A DNA stretch of 64,000 nucleotides. Origin: an uncultured Alphaproteobacteria bacterium. Lineage in GTDB: Bacteria; Pseudomonadota; Alphaproteobacteria; Micavibrionales; Micavibrionaceae. Shown piece after piece: positions 27,214-36,414 of the stretch (the first letter of the stretch is position 1; each line of letters begins with the position of its first letter). The notes under the pieces are model-generated. The model saw only the letters and a list, made by a program, of their open reading frames with translations. It made no database searches and had not been told where the DNA came from. The stretch lies in contig CALHAR010000005.1 in the NCBI GenBank assembly GCA_937931645.1, positions 186,001 to 250,000 of the forward strand. Reading direction: 5' to 3'. A program made the translations under genes and the position numbers.

Positions 27214-27255
27214 GGCTTTACTTGGCTCGTATATTCATAGGAAGATAAAGCCATG
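27211..27255 (-). repeat. Perfect 10-bp inverted repeat spanning the start codon of the kinase-like gene
   Basis: CATGGCTTTA at 27211-27220 pairs with TAAAGCCATG at 27246-27255, separated by 25 bases. In the minus-strand transcript the second arm contains the gene's AUG, so a hairpin would hide the start codon. No good ribosome site is visible in front of it. Confidence 0.45.
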
Positions 27256-27320
27256 GTTCTCTTAGTCAGTCAAGACCAGCATATTGCAATTAAGTCCACA
27301 ATAGTTCAAGATTCACTTCT

Positions 27321-28436
27321 ATGACAAAAAGTGAAAAAATAAAAACTGTGTTCATTTTACCGGCCTTAACCGCAGGCGGGGCAGAGCGTGCGCTGATTAC
27401 CTTAATGAATGGTATTAATAAAGAAATCTATGATTCGAGTTTAGTCGTTGTGAATAATACTGGGCCAATGCGTAAGATTATGGATGAATCTATTCCTTTT
27501 TATAGTTTGGATTCAAAAAAAGTCTCACTATCAATATTGAAGCTATATAAACAGCTTAAGAAACTTGAGCCTGATATTGTTATTTCAACGATGGTGCATA
27601 TGAATTTATGCCTCATGTTACTAAAACCGTTTTTGCCGAAGACACGTTTTATTATTCGCGAAGCCATTACGCCTTCTTACATTATGACGCAACATTTTTT
27701 GATGGCTTTTGCGTTGAAGATGGCTATTAGATTTTTATATCCAAAAGCGTCGGCGGTTATGAGCCCCGCCAGAATAATTATTGATGAATATCGTGATGAT
27801 CTGGGGTTGAAATGTAAAAATCATCGTTTGCTTTACAATTTTGTAGATATGGATCGTATTCGCACCAAAGAAATTAATTTTTCTGAACTACGGGGGTATA
27901 GAAGAAAAACCACTCAATTTGTTGCGGCGGGGCGTTTACATTCCCAAAAAGGGTTTGGGCGTTTAATCAAGGCATTACCAGATTTAAATTTAAAAAATGA
28001 TTGGCGTCTCACGATTTTTGGTGAAGGGCCTGAAAGACACCGGCTAGAAAAATTAATAGCAAAGCATAACTTAACAGAGAATGTTTTTTTATATGGATTG
28101 AGCGATAATCCGTGGCCACATTTTGCAATGGCAGATTGTTTTTTATTGCCCTCACGTTGGGAGGGGTTACCGAATGTTGTATTGGAGTCTCTGGCCTGTG
28201 GTACACCTGTGATCGCGTCACATCAGGCGGGCGGTATAGCAGAGATAGCGGAGTTATCGCCACCTGAGGCGGTTACGGTTGTGAATGATATGACTGACTT
28301 TGTACGCGCGATGGAGAAGGTAGAGCCGCTAGAAGAAAGAGTGACTAAGCCGTCATTACTGGCCGAACCTTTTCAAAAGCAAGGGGTTTTGGATAAGTTC
28401 GAAATTATACTGAATGATGCCTTGAAAAATTCCTAA
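27321..28436 (+). CDS. Glycosyltransferase family 4 protein
   Basis: A 371-residue GT-B enzyme. The N-terminus has ILPALTAGGAERALITLMNG, the usual start of GT4 transferases. The donor domain has FVAAGRLHSQKGFGRLIKAL, LTIFGEGPERHRLEKLI and the EX7E region PSRWEGLPNVVLESLACGTPVIAS followed by AGGIAEI. It should add a hexose or related sugar to the growing glycan at the inner membrane. It stands alone, divergent from the kinase-like gene, with 87 bases before the next gene. Donor unknown. Confidence 0.88.
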   Translation: MTKSEKIKTVFILPALTAGGAERALITLMNGINKEIYDSSLVVVNNTGPMRKIMDESIPFYSLDSKKVSLSILKLYKQLKKLEPDIVISTMVHMNLCLMLLKPFLPKTRFIIREAITPSYIMTQHFLMAFALKMAIRFLYPKASAVMSPARIIIDEYRDDLGLKCKNHRLLYNFVDMDRIRTKEINFSELRGYRRKTTQFVAAGRLHSQKGFGRLIKALPDLNLKNDWRLTIFGEGPERHRLEKLIAKHNLTENVFLYGLSDNPWPHFAMADCFLLPSRWEGLPNVVLESLACGTPVIASHQAGGIAEIAELSPPEAVTVVNDMTDFVRAMEKVEPLEERVTKPSLLAEPFQKQGVLDKFEIILNDALKNS

Positions 28437-28523
28437 GCTATAGCGAAAGGGTTTAAATTCAGGTATCATAAATGAACACTTTATCCTCTGGTTATATCGC
28501 TATTTTTAAGAAAGATTATATTC

Positions 28524-29420
28524 ATGGCTGATCAATCTGTTTCCTCTCAATCAACCAACCATATTATGTTGATGGAATCTGTTGATTTTCATGCCAATCC
28601 TGAAACAATGCCAACAAACTCTTATCAACATAAAGATGATAAAGAGGTCGGTGATATTCATCAGCAAGCCGTTGCGGAATTTCGAGTAATGCGGGATTTA
28701 CTGGTTGAGCACGGGGTGAGTGTGACAACAACGTTAGGGCAGAAAGGGTGTCCTGATGATATCTTCCCTAATTGGCTTTCTACCCATCATGGGGGGCGGA
28801 TGGTTTTGTATCCTATGTTGACGCCTAATAGGCGGGCAGAGCGCCGTAAAGATATCATTGAGATATTGCGCCGCACTTATAAAGATGTGCAGGATTTCTC
28901 GCTTCATGAGCAACATGACAAAGCGTTAGAAAGCACGGGTGCGATGTGTCTAGATAGGGTTAATAAAGTTGCCTATCAGGTGCGTTCGTCACGGTCCCAT
29001 GATGAGGTTGCCGCTATGTGGTGTAAAATGAATGATTACACCCATATCTCCTTTGATACAGAACATAATGGCCAACCCGTTTATCATGCCGATGTTGTCA
29101 TGTGGATTGGAACCGACTTGGTTGGTGTATGTAGTGAATGTTTAATCAAAGATGATATTGTTAAACATTTAAAACATCGCCGCGAGGTGATTGAGTTCAC
29201 CAATGCGCAGATGGAAGCCTTTTGTGGTAATTCACTAGAGGTTATTGGCACAGGCGGAGAAAAAATGTTGGTGATGTCAGCGGGAGGGTATAATAGCCTA
29301 CGTGATGATCAAAAATCTTTGCTTGCCCAACACTATAAGACAATCATTAAGCCCGAAATCCCAACCATTGAATATTATGGCGGTGGTTCTGCCCGCTGTA
29401 TGATATTGGAATTATTTTAA
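28524..29420 (+). CDS. ctlX: CtlX-type amidinohydrolase (citrulline utilisation hydrolase/arginine deiminase-related)
   Basis: A 298-residue member of the guanidino-group-modifying enzyme superfamily. The start region MLMESVDFHANPETMPTNSYQ-type (residues 11-30), FPNWLSTHHGGRMVLYPM, LESTGAMCLDRVNKVAYQ and the C-terminal GGGSARCMILEL are the landmarks of CtlX-like proteins. The cysteine in the last motif is at the position of the catalytic Cys. Family members act on citrulline or related amidino compounds. It is unrelated to the glycan genes around it. Its stop overlaps the convergent hypothetical gene by 4 bases. Confidence 0.82.
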   Translation: MADQSVSSQSTNHIMLMESVDFHANPETMPTNSYQHKDDKEVGDIHQQAVAEFRVMRDLLVEHGVSVTTTLGQKGCPDDIFPNWLSTHHGGRMVLYPMLTPNRRAERRKDIIEILRRTYKDVQDFSLHEQHDKALESTGAMCLDRVNKVAYQVRSSRSHDEVAAMWCKMNDYTHISFDTEHNGQPVYHADVVMWIGTDLVGVCSECLIKDDIVKHLKHRREVIEFTNAQMEAFCGNSLEVIGTGGEKMLVMSAGGYNSLRDDQKSLLAQHYKTIIKPEIPTIEYYGGGSARCMILELF

Positions 29421-29986
29421 GCGGTTAAATCTACTTGTGTACCGCGTAGAGCTTGGAAGGGATTGCTAATTCTTTCTGTTGCGGCTGGCGTGCGACCTAA
29501 TAAAATATTAGCATCTTCTGGATTGAAATCAAGTGTGACATTGGCTGTCGTGACACCGGTTTCATCGGTAAAACGTTGAATAAGGCGAAAGCTTCCATCT
29601 TCTTGTCGGTCAAATACATCCTCAAGCGCGGTGCTGCTGCCAGAATCATTTTGTTGGATTACAACACGTCTTGATCGATCCTCGGTTGTGGTGACTTCTT
29701 CGATACGGGTAAAGGTGCGCCCTTGACCATTTTCAAATTCTTGCGTACGGCGAAAGCCATTGGCTGTATCTTGAATTCTTTCAGAAACCAGTTGTGACTG
29801 AGTCTGGGTTGACCTAAACGGCACTTGGTTGTCGCGTGATAGAGCAACAATATCCTGCCCTTGTGGGGCATTATTGTCGGGTGTCGGCGCAGATGTAGGG
29901 GAGGGCGCATTATTGTTAAGCGTCCGTTGCCTTAAAGCTTGTGAGAGAATATTGTCAAGCGTACTGCCTGCATTTTGAATAGTCAT
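29417..29986 (-). CDS. Hypothetical protein with disordered Pro/Asn-rich N-terminus
   Basis: I do not recognise this 189-residue protein. It has no signal peptide or membrane segment. Residues 15-60 are rich in Asn, Pro, Thr, Ala and Gln and are probably disordered, with QDIVALSRDN as a short ordered-looking piece. Residues 85-175 alternate charged and hydrophobic residues in strand-like fashion (FTRIEEVTTTEDRSRRVVI, then GSFRLIQRFTDETG). The start MTIQNAG with a short amphipathic helix is reminiscent of proteins linked to flagella or secretion, but this is only an impression. It overlaps ctlX by 4 bases. Confidence 0.6.
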   Translation of the reverse strand: MTIQNAGSTLDNILSQALRQRTLNNNAPSPTSAPTPDNNAPQGQDIVALSRDNQVPFRSTQTQSQLVSERIQDTANGFRRTQEFENGQGRTFTRIEEVTTTEDRSRRVVIQQNDSGSSTALEDVFDRQEDGSFRLIQRFTDETGVTTANVTLDFNPEDANILLGRTPAATERISNPFQALRGTQVDLTA

Positions 29987-29994
29987 TATGCCAT

Positions 29995-30055
29995 AACCTA
30001 TAGAGTAGGTAACAAGGGGGTTAGGCCTCGTTACGTTGTTTTTGTTCTATAGGTT
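29995..30055. repeat. Spaced 10-bp inverted repeat in the gmd upstream region
   Basis: AACCTATAGA at 29995-30004 is repeated inverted as TCTATAGGTT at 30046-30055, 41 bases apart. It lies at the left end of the 348-base gene-free stretch 29987-30334, close to the start of the minus-strand hypothetical gene, and could be a regulatory dyad for that gene. The rest of the stretch is AT-rich, has no believable coding frame, and contains the candidate gmd promoter. Confidence 0.3.
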
Positions 30056-30232
30056 ACTTGGCACTCCTGTGCCGCATAACCATCTTCTTTACTAGATTAG
30101 ATTCAATATTATAAATAAAAATAGAGTGTTTCAAGAAAGAAATAGGAGAGGGCTTTATCTTATTCACAATGTATGTTGTCTATGGAAAACCTTTGTTGTG
30201 ATTGAGACGTTACCGTGTGCCAATTCTGTTTA

Positions 30233-30260
30233 TTGCTAAAGATATGATGGTAAATATGAT
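30233..30260 (+). promoter_or_regulatory. Candidate sigma-70-type promoter for gmd-fcl
   Basis: TTGCTA, 16 bases, TATGAT. Four of six (-35) and five of six (-10) positions match the consensus. Transcription would start near 30267, leaving a leader of about 68 bases before gmd. Confidence 0.38.
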
Positions 30261-30334
30261 AACGTGGGAGCATATTTATAGCGTAGGCTGAAAAACTTAA
30301 AGACCAAAATTTATAAGATTAAAAGTATAGGCGA

Positions 30335-31381
30335 ATGACAAAACGCGCATTGATTACAGGAATTACGGGGCAAGATGGTGCTTTACTTGCTGAAATTTTG
30401 CTTGCCAAAGGGTATGAGGTGCATGGTATGCGTCTTTATTCTGCTGTGCCTGATGCGGGACGCATTGAAAGCATAGACGGGCTAAATCTTCATTATGGTG
30501 ACATGACAGACGGTGGAAATATAACTCGCTTGCTTGATACGATTCAGCCAGATGAGATTTATAATTTAGCCGCAATGAGCCATGTTCATGTAAGTTTTGC
30601 TGTTCCTGAAGCGGCGGCTAATATTAATGCGTTAGGACCTTTGAGGATTTTGGAAGCCATGCGCACTATTGGGGCGACGGAAAACCAAATACGTTTTTAC
30701 CAAGCCTCTAGCTCGGAAATGTTTGGACGTTCTCCCGCGCCGCAGAATGAGATGACGAATTTTGAACCTTGTAGTCCTTATGGCACCGCTAAATTATATG
30801 CCTATTGGATGACGCGGAATTATCGTGAAGCCTATGGTCTTTATGCCGCTAATGGAATTTTATTCAACCATGAAAGCCCGTTGCGTGGTGAAGAATTCGT
30901 CACCCGTAAAATCACCAAAGCAATTTGTGAGATTGAGGCAGGGCTGCGTGATAAAATATCCTTGGGTAATTTAGATTCTAAGCGGGATTGGGGACATGCC
31001 AAGGACTATATGGAAGGGATTTGGCAGATTTTACAAGCACCAGAGGCGGATGATTACGTACTGGCCACTGGCGAAGCCCATAGCGTGCGTGACTTTGTTG
31101 AGGTCGCGTTTTCTTATATTGGGACAGAAATTATCTGGGAGGGTGATGGTATTAATGAAGTCGGGCGCGATAAAATAACGGGTAATATTCTCATTGATAT
31201 TAAGTCTGAATTTTTTAGACCAAAAGAAGTGAATTATTTATTGGGTGATGCCACCAAGGCACGTGAAAAATTAGGATGGAGCCCAAGCTATAGCTTTGAA
31301 GGCTTAGTTGAAGATATGATGCGCGCTGATAGAGTTGTTAAATCACGTATTGAATTACAAAGTAAAATCCGTGCTGTTTGA
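30335..31381 (+). CDS. gmd: GDP-mannose 4,6-dehydratase
   Basis: A 348-residue extended SDR that converts GDP-mannose to GDP-4-keto-6-deoxymannose, the first step to GDP-L-fucose. Diagnostic parts are ALITGITGQDGALLAEILL, LHYGDMTDGGNITRLL, YNLAAMSHVHVSF, YQASSSEMFG, SPYGTAKLYAYWM (YxxxK) and FNHESPLRGEEFVTRKIT. The region after MRLYSA is shorter than in E. coli Gmd. Its stop overlaps the start of fcl, the next enzyme in the pathway. Confidence 0.95.
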   Translation: MTKRALITGITGQDGALLAEILLAKGYEVHGMRLYSAVPDAGRIESIDGLNLHYGDMTDGGNITRLLDTIQPDEIYNLAAMSHVHVSFAVPEAAANINALGPLRILEAMRTIGATENQIRFYQASSSEMFGRSPAPQNEMTNFEPCSPYGTAKLYAYWMTRNYREAYGLYAANGILFNHESPLRGEEFVTRKITKAICEIEAGLRDKISLGNLDSKRDWGHAKDYMEGIWQILQAPEADDYVLATGEAHSVRDFVEVAFSYIGTEIIWEGDGINEVGRDKITGNILIDIKSEFFRPKEVNYLLGDATKAREKLGWSPSYSFEGLVEDMMRADRVVKSRIELQSKIRAV

Positions 31382-32318
31382 TTTAACGGATAAAAAAATA
31401 TGGGTGGCGGGTGAAACAGGTATGGTCGGGCGCGCCGTTTTACGCGCACTAGAAACCGAAAATACTCACATTATATCTGCGCCACATAGCGATCTTGATT
31501 TAACAAATCAACAACAAACTTATGATTGGATTAAGCACAATAAACCTGATGCCATCATCATGGCGGCGGCAAAGGTTGGTGGTATTGGTGCTAATATGGC
31601 CAAACCTGCCGCTTTCTTGCATGAGAACTTATCCATGGCACAAAACGTTATCCATGGGGCGTTTCAGGCGGGTGTTGCTAAGATCCTTTATTTAGGATCA
31701 TCCTGCATTTACCCCAAAATGGCGGCGCAACCGATAAAAGAAGAAGCGTTATTAACGGGTACGTTAGAGCCAAGCAATGAAGGTTATGCCTTAGCAAAGA
31801 TTGCAGGACTTAAGCTTTGTCAATTTTATCGCTCGCAACATGGGTGTGACTATATTTCTGCTATGCCGACAAATTTATATGGGATGTATGATAATTTTAA
31901 TGCAGAAAAATCTCATGTCATTCCTGCTATGATTTTAAAATTCCATCAGGCTAAACTTAATAATGATAAAGAGGTCATGTTATGGGGAACGGGAAATCCA
32001 TTACGAGAATTTTTGTATGTGGATGATTTATCTCATGCGCTTATTCATTTACTGAAAAATTATTCAGATAGCACTCCTATAAATATTGGCAGTGGTCATG
32101 AAGTTTCCATTTTAGATTTAGCACATCTTATTCAAAACATTGTTGGGTTTGAGGGTATTATCAAATTTGATGCTTCAAAACCCGACGGAACGCCGCGTAA
32201 ATTGCTTGATAATTCAAAAATAAAGTCCCTTGGCTGGAGCGCTGAAACGCAATTAAGCCAAGGGTTACAGAAAACTTATGATTGGTTTCTAAATGATAGA
32301 TTGTTAAGCTGCCAATAA
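31371..32318 (+). CDS. fcl: GDP-L-fucose synthase
   Basis: An enzyme of about 315 residues that epimerises and reduces GDP-4-keto-6-deoxymannose to GDP-L-fucose with NADPH. Visible are IWVAGETGMVGRAVLRAL, AAKVGGIGANMAKPAAFL, YLGSSCIYPKMAAQPIKE, NEGYALAKIAGLKLC (YxxxK) and MPTNLYGMYDNF, all typical of WcaG/Fcl. The start is ambiguous: TTG at 31335 or GTG at 31371; GTG is preferred because it places the protein start just before the Rossmann strand and overlaps gmd by only 11 bases. Together with gmd it supplies fucose for the surface glycan. Confidence 0.93.
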   Translation: MLFDLTDKKIWVAGETGMVGRAVLRALETENTHIISAPHSDLDLTNQQQTYDWIKHNKPDAIIMAAAKVGGIGANMAKPAAFLHENLSMAQNVIHGAFQAGVAKILYLGSSCIYPKMAAQPIKEEALLTGTLEPSNEGYALAKIAGLKLCQFYRSQHGCDYISAMPTNLYGMYDNFNAEKSHVIPAMILKFHQAKLNNDKEVMLWGTGNPLREFLYVDDLSHALIHLLKNYSDSTPINIGSGHEVSILDLAHLIQNIVGFEGIIKFDASKPDGTPRKLLDNSKIKSLGWSAETQLSQGLQKTYDWFLNDRLLSCQ

Positions 32319-34343
32319 CCCTTCACGGCGTAACAAGGCATCTGGGTCGGCATCACGACCGCGGAAACGCTTATATAAAACTTCTGGTGGTTCACTCCCA
32401 CCTTTAGATAGGATTTCATCGCAATATTTCTTGGCGACTTCTTTGTTATATAGTCCTTCTTGTTCAAATAATTCAAACGTATCTGCATCTAACACTTCTG
32501 CCCATTTATAACTGTAATATCCTGCGGCATAACCACCTGCAAAAATATGACTGAACGATGTAGACATTGGCCCTGCTAAGCGCGGGAAAAGGCGTGTGTC
32601 TTCGGTGGCCATATCTTCAAATTCTGCCACATCTGTAATGGTCGCCGGGTCGGTGCTGTGCCATTTCATATCCATTAGGCCGAAGCTAACTTGGCGGAGG
32701 CCGCCCATACCAACCATAAAGTTTTTGGCTTTATTGACTTTTTCAATCAACTCAACGGGGATTGTTTCCCCTGTCTCATAATGCTTAGCAAATAGATCGA
32801 GCGTTTCTTTTTTATAAGCCCAATTTTCTTGCGCTTGTGAAGGTAGCTCGACAAAATCCCATAACACACTGGTTCCTGAATGCGATGTATAGGTTACGTT
32901 AGACAGTAGAGCGTGTGTGGCATGCCCCATCTCGTGGAAAAGGGTTGTGACCTCGCCAAAGCTTAATAGAGATGGCGTATCCTTGGTCGGTTTAGTGAAG
33001 TTACAGACAATAGCAACAACGGGCTCGCGCATTGTGTCACCTTCTAAGCCTTGATCGCGGTAGCTGGTCTTCCATGCACCAGATTTTTTACCCGTACGCG
33101 GGTAAAAGTCAGCATAGAGGACACCGATAAACTTACCGGTATCGTCATTATGTACTTCATAGGCTGTGACATCCTTGTGCCACGTTGGAATATTATCGGC
33201 AGGTGTGAAATTCAAACCAAATAATTTACTAAAATGAGTGAACACACCCTCTAAAACATTTTCAAGTTGGAAGTAAGGACGAAGGTCTTCGCTGGAATAA
33301 TCAAAAAGTTTTTGTTTTAGTTTTTCGGAATAATACCCAACATCCCACGGCATAATTTCATCGTTAAAATCAGATTCAGCAGCAAACTCTTTCAAGGTGG
33401 CTAGCTCTTTTTCTGCCGCTGGTTTATAGGCGGCGGCTAACTTTTCACTAAAATCAATAACGGTTTTTGGTTTCTTGGCCATACGACGTTCTAAAACATA
33501 TTCGGCATGTGTGTTATATCCAAGAAGCTTGGCGCGCTCATCACGAAGGCGAACAATTTGTAGAACGAGGTCAGAATTATCAAATTCATCTTTATAAGCT
33601 CTGTTCCCAAAAGCACGCCACATTTTCTCACGTAAATCACGATTATCGGCATATGTTAGAAATGGACCAAAGCTAGGATAATCAAGGGTGAACAGCCATT
33701 TACCATCATAGTTTTTTTCTTCTGCGGCGGCCAGAGCGCCCGCAATCGCGGTTGTTGGCAACCCTGCTAAATCTGCTTCATCTTCAATGATAAGTTCAAA
33801 CGCTTCAGCAGATTTTTTACTGTTATTCATAAATTGTGGACCAAGCGTTGATGTCTCTTGTGAGATTTCGCGCAGGCGAGATTTTTTATCCTCATCAAGA
33901 AGCGCACCACTACGGACAAAACCGATATAGGTGTCTTCTAATAATGTATGTTGCTCAACATTTAGATTAAACGATTCTTTATTATCAAAGACAGATTTAA
34001 CTTTGGTAAATAAGTCTTCATCTAAAGAAACATCACTAGAAAAAGCGGCATTGATGGGGCCAATTTCTTCGGCGAGTTTTTCTAACTTATCTGTCCCTGC
34101 TGCAGATAACTGATTATAAAAAATTGATGTAATCGTGCCAAGTTTTAATGAGGCCATTTCAAGGGCAACAATAACATTATCAAATGTCGGGTCTTGTTCA
34201 TTGGTTTTGATGGCGTCGATATTGGCACGCGCCTCTTCAATCGCGACTTTAATCGCAGGCATATAGTCACTTTCTTTGATTTGGTCGAAAGGTGGCGCAC
34301 CATAAGGGGCAGGGGAGTCTTGAAGAAGAATATTGTCAGTCAT
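32304..34343 (-). CDS. M3 family oligopeptidase (PrlC/Dcp type)
   Basis: A 679-residue zinc metallopeptidase that degrades short peptides in the cytoplasm. The active site is H470-E-M-G-H in TLFHEMGHATHALLS. Family features include the Gly-Tyr-rich C-terminus FAGGYAAGYYSYKWAEV and GVLYADFYPRTGKKSGAW. Length (about 680) fits PrlC and Dcp. There is no signal peptide. Its C-terminal codons overlap the end of fcl by 15 bases, and it is divergent from mnmC. PrlC versus Dcp cannot be separated by reading alone. Confidence 0.93.
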   Translation of the reverse strand: MTDNILLQDSPAPYGAPPFDQIKESDYMPAIKVAIEEARANIDAIKTNEQDPTFDNVIVALEMASLKLGTITSIFYNQLSAAGTDKLEKLAEEIGPINAAFSSDVSLDEDLFTKVKSVFDNKESFNLNVEQHTLLEDTYIGFVRSGALLDEDKKSRLREISQETSTLGPQFMNNSKKSAEAFELIIEDEADLAGLPTTAIAGALAAAEEKNYDGKWLFTLDYPSFGPFLTYADNRDLREKMWRAFGNRAYKDEFDNSDLVLQIVRLRDERAKLLGYNTHAEYVLERRMAKKPKTVIDFSEKLAAAYKPAAEKELATLKEFAAESDFNDEIMPWDVGYYSEKLKQKLFDYSSEDLRPYFQLENVLEGVFTHFSKLFGLNFTPADNIPTWHKDVTAYEVHNDDTGKFIGVLYADFYPRTGKKSGAWKTSYRDQGLEGDTMREPVVAIVCNFTKPTKDTPSLLSFGEVTTLFHEMGHATHALLSNVTYTSHSGTSVLWDFVELPSQAQENWAYKKETLDLFAKHYETGETIPVELIEKVNKAKNFMVGMGGLRQVSFGLMDMKWHSTDPATITDVAEFEDMATEDTRLFPRLAGPMSTSFSHIFAGGYAAGYYSYKWAEVLDADTFELFEQEGLYNKEVAKKYCDEILSKGGSEPPEVLYKRFRGRDADPDALLRREGLLAA

Positions 34344-34400
34344 AATATTAAGGTCATTCCGTTATTTAATTATTGATTTGCATAGAGTATAACCAATTTT

Positions 34401-36188
34401 ATGAAAGATGTACCTGTTTCTCAAGAATTTGATGATATTTATTTCTCAAAAGAAGATGGATTGGCCGAAACGGCACATGTTTTCTTGAAAGGGAATGATT
34501 TACCGCAGGTGTGGGCGGCCAAATCCCACTTTACTACCAAATCCTACTTTACTATATGTGAAACAGGCTTTGGAACAGGACTTAATTTCTTCAGTGCTTG
34601 GAAACTGTTTGACGAAAACTCAGAAGATAATCAACGGCTTGATTTTATCTCTATTGAGAAATATCCGTTACGTTCTGATGATATTCGCAATGCGCTTGCA
34701 GATTGGGTTGATTATTTTGATGGACGTATTGATGAATTTTTACAAGTTTACCCGATAAGAGCGGCAGGTTTTCACCGTATTATTATTTCAGATAAAATAA
34801 CATTAACGCTTATCTTCGATGATATAAACATCGCTCTACCGCAAATTACAGCCGACATTGATTGCTGGTTCTTGGATGGTTTTACGCCTGCCAAAAACCC
34901 AGATATGTGGAGCGCGGTGCTTTACACTCATATGGAGCGTTTATCTGTAACGGGTACAAGTTACGCCACTTTTACCGCGGCAGGAACGGTTAGACGCGGA
35001 CTAGAAAGTGCAGGCTTTAGTGTGACTAAACAAAAAGGATTCGGCCATAAACGCGAGATGATTTCAGGAACGTTTACACAACAGAAAAAAATTACGACGA
35101 ACAAACAACAAAAGCAAAAAACAATCGCCATTATCGGCGGTGGTTTGGCGGGCACATCCTGCGCGTATGTTTTAAAGCAATATGGGTTTGAGCCTGTCAT
35201 TTATGAACAAGGTGATAGATTGGGGAGCGGCGCATCGGGAAATTCTGTTGGGCTTTACAATCCACGTTTTTCTAAACGTCGTGATGCTTTATCGGATTTC
35301 TTCGCCCCTGCGTACGCGCAACTTATCCGCACTGCTATGCGCGCTGGCGATGATGTTGATTATAACCCGTGTGGTGCATTGCACCTTATGAATGATGATA
35401 AGAAGAGCGAGCGCTATGGTGAAATGGCACGAAATTGGGGCTGGGACTCTACCCATATAGAAACGGTTGATACCGCTAAAGCCAGTGATATAGCCGGTGT
35501 TCAGCTGTACCATGATGCGCTTTATTTGCCAGATTCAGGCTCTGTTAATCCGCAAAAACTGTGCGCGTATTATGCGCGTGATGTGGCGGTTCATTATAAT
35601 GTGACGGTTAATGACTTAAGCTTATTGGAAGAAGATATTATTATACTGGCTTGTGGTGGTGCGGTGAGTAACTTTGCTGAACTGTCATGGTTAGAGTTGG
35701 AAAATGTACGTGGGCAAGTGACGAGCGTTACGCAAACAAACAATTCTAAAAATTTAAAATGTAACCTTCATTATGGCAGTTATATATCTTGCGCGCGTGA
35801 TGGCTCTCATTCAGTGGGATCAACATTTGAAAAATGGATTGAACATACGAATGTGCGCCAAGAAAATCATGTAGAAAATATTGAAAAATTAAAAACTAAT
35901 ATTAAGGCCTTTGAAAAAGAGGAATTTATTATTGAAGGCGGGCGTGCCGGTATGCGCGCCGCAACCAATGACCGTTTTCCTGTTATTGGTCAGGTGCCGC
36001 ACCATAATAATATATATGTCAGCGCGGCGTTTGGGTCGCACGGCATTGTGGCGTCTATTGCGGGGGCGCATTTAATTGCAGACTTTATACGGGGCGGTGC
36101 TTATAGCTTACCTGCAGAAACCATATATCAGCTATCGCCGCGGCGATTTATTGACCGTGCAGCAAAAAAGGGGCGCGTTTTAATTTAA
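34401..36188 (+). CDS. mnmC: Bifunctional tRNA 5-methylaminomethyl-2-thiouridine synthesis protein MnmC
   Basis: A 595-residue fusion enzyme. The N-terminal half (about 1-225) is the SAM methyltransferase MnmC2 (TICETGFGTGLNFFSAW, WFLDGFTPAKNPDMWS). The C-terminal half is the FAD oxidase MnmC1 (TIAIIGGGLAGTSCAYVL near residue 240, GSGASGNSVGLYNPRFS, FGSHGIVASIAGAHLIADFI). It makes the final two changes from cmnm5 to mnm5 at U34 of certain tRNAs. It is somewhat shorter than E. coli MnmC (668). No clear ribosome site precedes the ATG. Confidence 0.93.
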   Translation: MKDVPVSQEFDDIYFSKEDGLAETAHVFLKGNDLPQVWAAKSHFTTKSYFTICETGFGTGLNFFSAWKLFDENSEDNQRLDFISIEKYPLRSDDIRNALADWVDYFDGRIDEFLQVYPIRAAGFHRIIISDKITLTLIFDDINIALPQITADIDCWFLDGFTPAKNPDMWSAVLYTHMERLSVTGTSYATFTAAGTVRRGLESAGFSVTKQKGFGHKREMISGTFTQQKKITTNKQQKQKTIAIIGGGLAGTSCAYVLKQYGFEPVIYEQGDRLGSGASGNSVGLYNPRFSKRRDALSDFFAPAYAQLIRTAMRAGDDVDYNPCGALHLMNDDKKSERYGEMARNWGWDSTHIETVDTAKASDIAGVQLYHDALYLPDSGSVNPQKLCAYYARDVAVHYNVTVNDLSLLEEDIIILACGGAVSNFAELSWLELENVRGQVTSVTQTNNSKNLKCNLHYGSYISCARDGSHSVGSTFEKWIEHTNVRQENHVENIEKLKTNIKAFEKEEFIIEGGRAGMRAATNDRFPVIGQVPHHNNIYVSAAFGSHGIVASIAGAHLIADFIRGGAYSLPAETIYQLSPRRFIDRAAKKGRVLI

Positions 36189-36244
36189 GTCATGCTAAAA
36201 TATGAACCGTATTATTAATTTGAATAGTCGTAGGGGGCTTTTCC

Positions 36245-36409
36245 ATGATTTTGAACCAGTATTGTAAGTGCCAGCTTGGTGCAACCGCTATTGAGTATGT
36301 TCTTATAGCCTCTGGAATAGCGTTGGCAATTGTGGCGGCGATTTTTGCTTTTGGTGGTGATCTTTCCACCTTATTTGGCGGTCTTGAGTCTGCTACGTCT
36401 GGCCCATAA
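36245..36409 (+). CDS. flp: Flp-type IVb pilin (small, 54 residues)
   Basis: A 54-residue prepilin too short for usual cut-offs. A GGGG-containing ribosome site precedes the ATG. Residues 1-12 form a short leader; the prepilin peptidase site is G12/A13 in QLGATAIEYVLIA, with E17 at mature position +5 and the adjacent Tyr, the Flp hallmark. A hydrophobic helix (about 18-36) follows, then a short polar tail. Flp subunits assemble Tad pili. It is preceded by mnmC (56 bases) and followed by the WecA-like gene only 5 bases later. No tad genes are beside it, so it may be an extra pilin served by machinery encoded elsewhere; a TadE-like gene begins at 63883. Confidence 0.85.
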   Translation: MILNQYCKCQLGATAIEYVLIASGIALAIVAAIFAFGGDLSTLFGGLESATSGP

Positions 36410-36414
36410 CTATC

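Noticed and set aside
32276-32488. Short minus-strand frame over the fcl/M3 peptidase junction
   Set aside because: It overlaps two well-supported genes and has no coding features.
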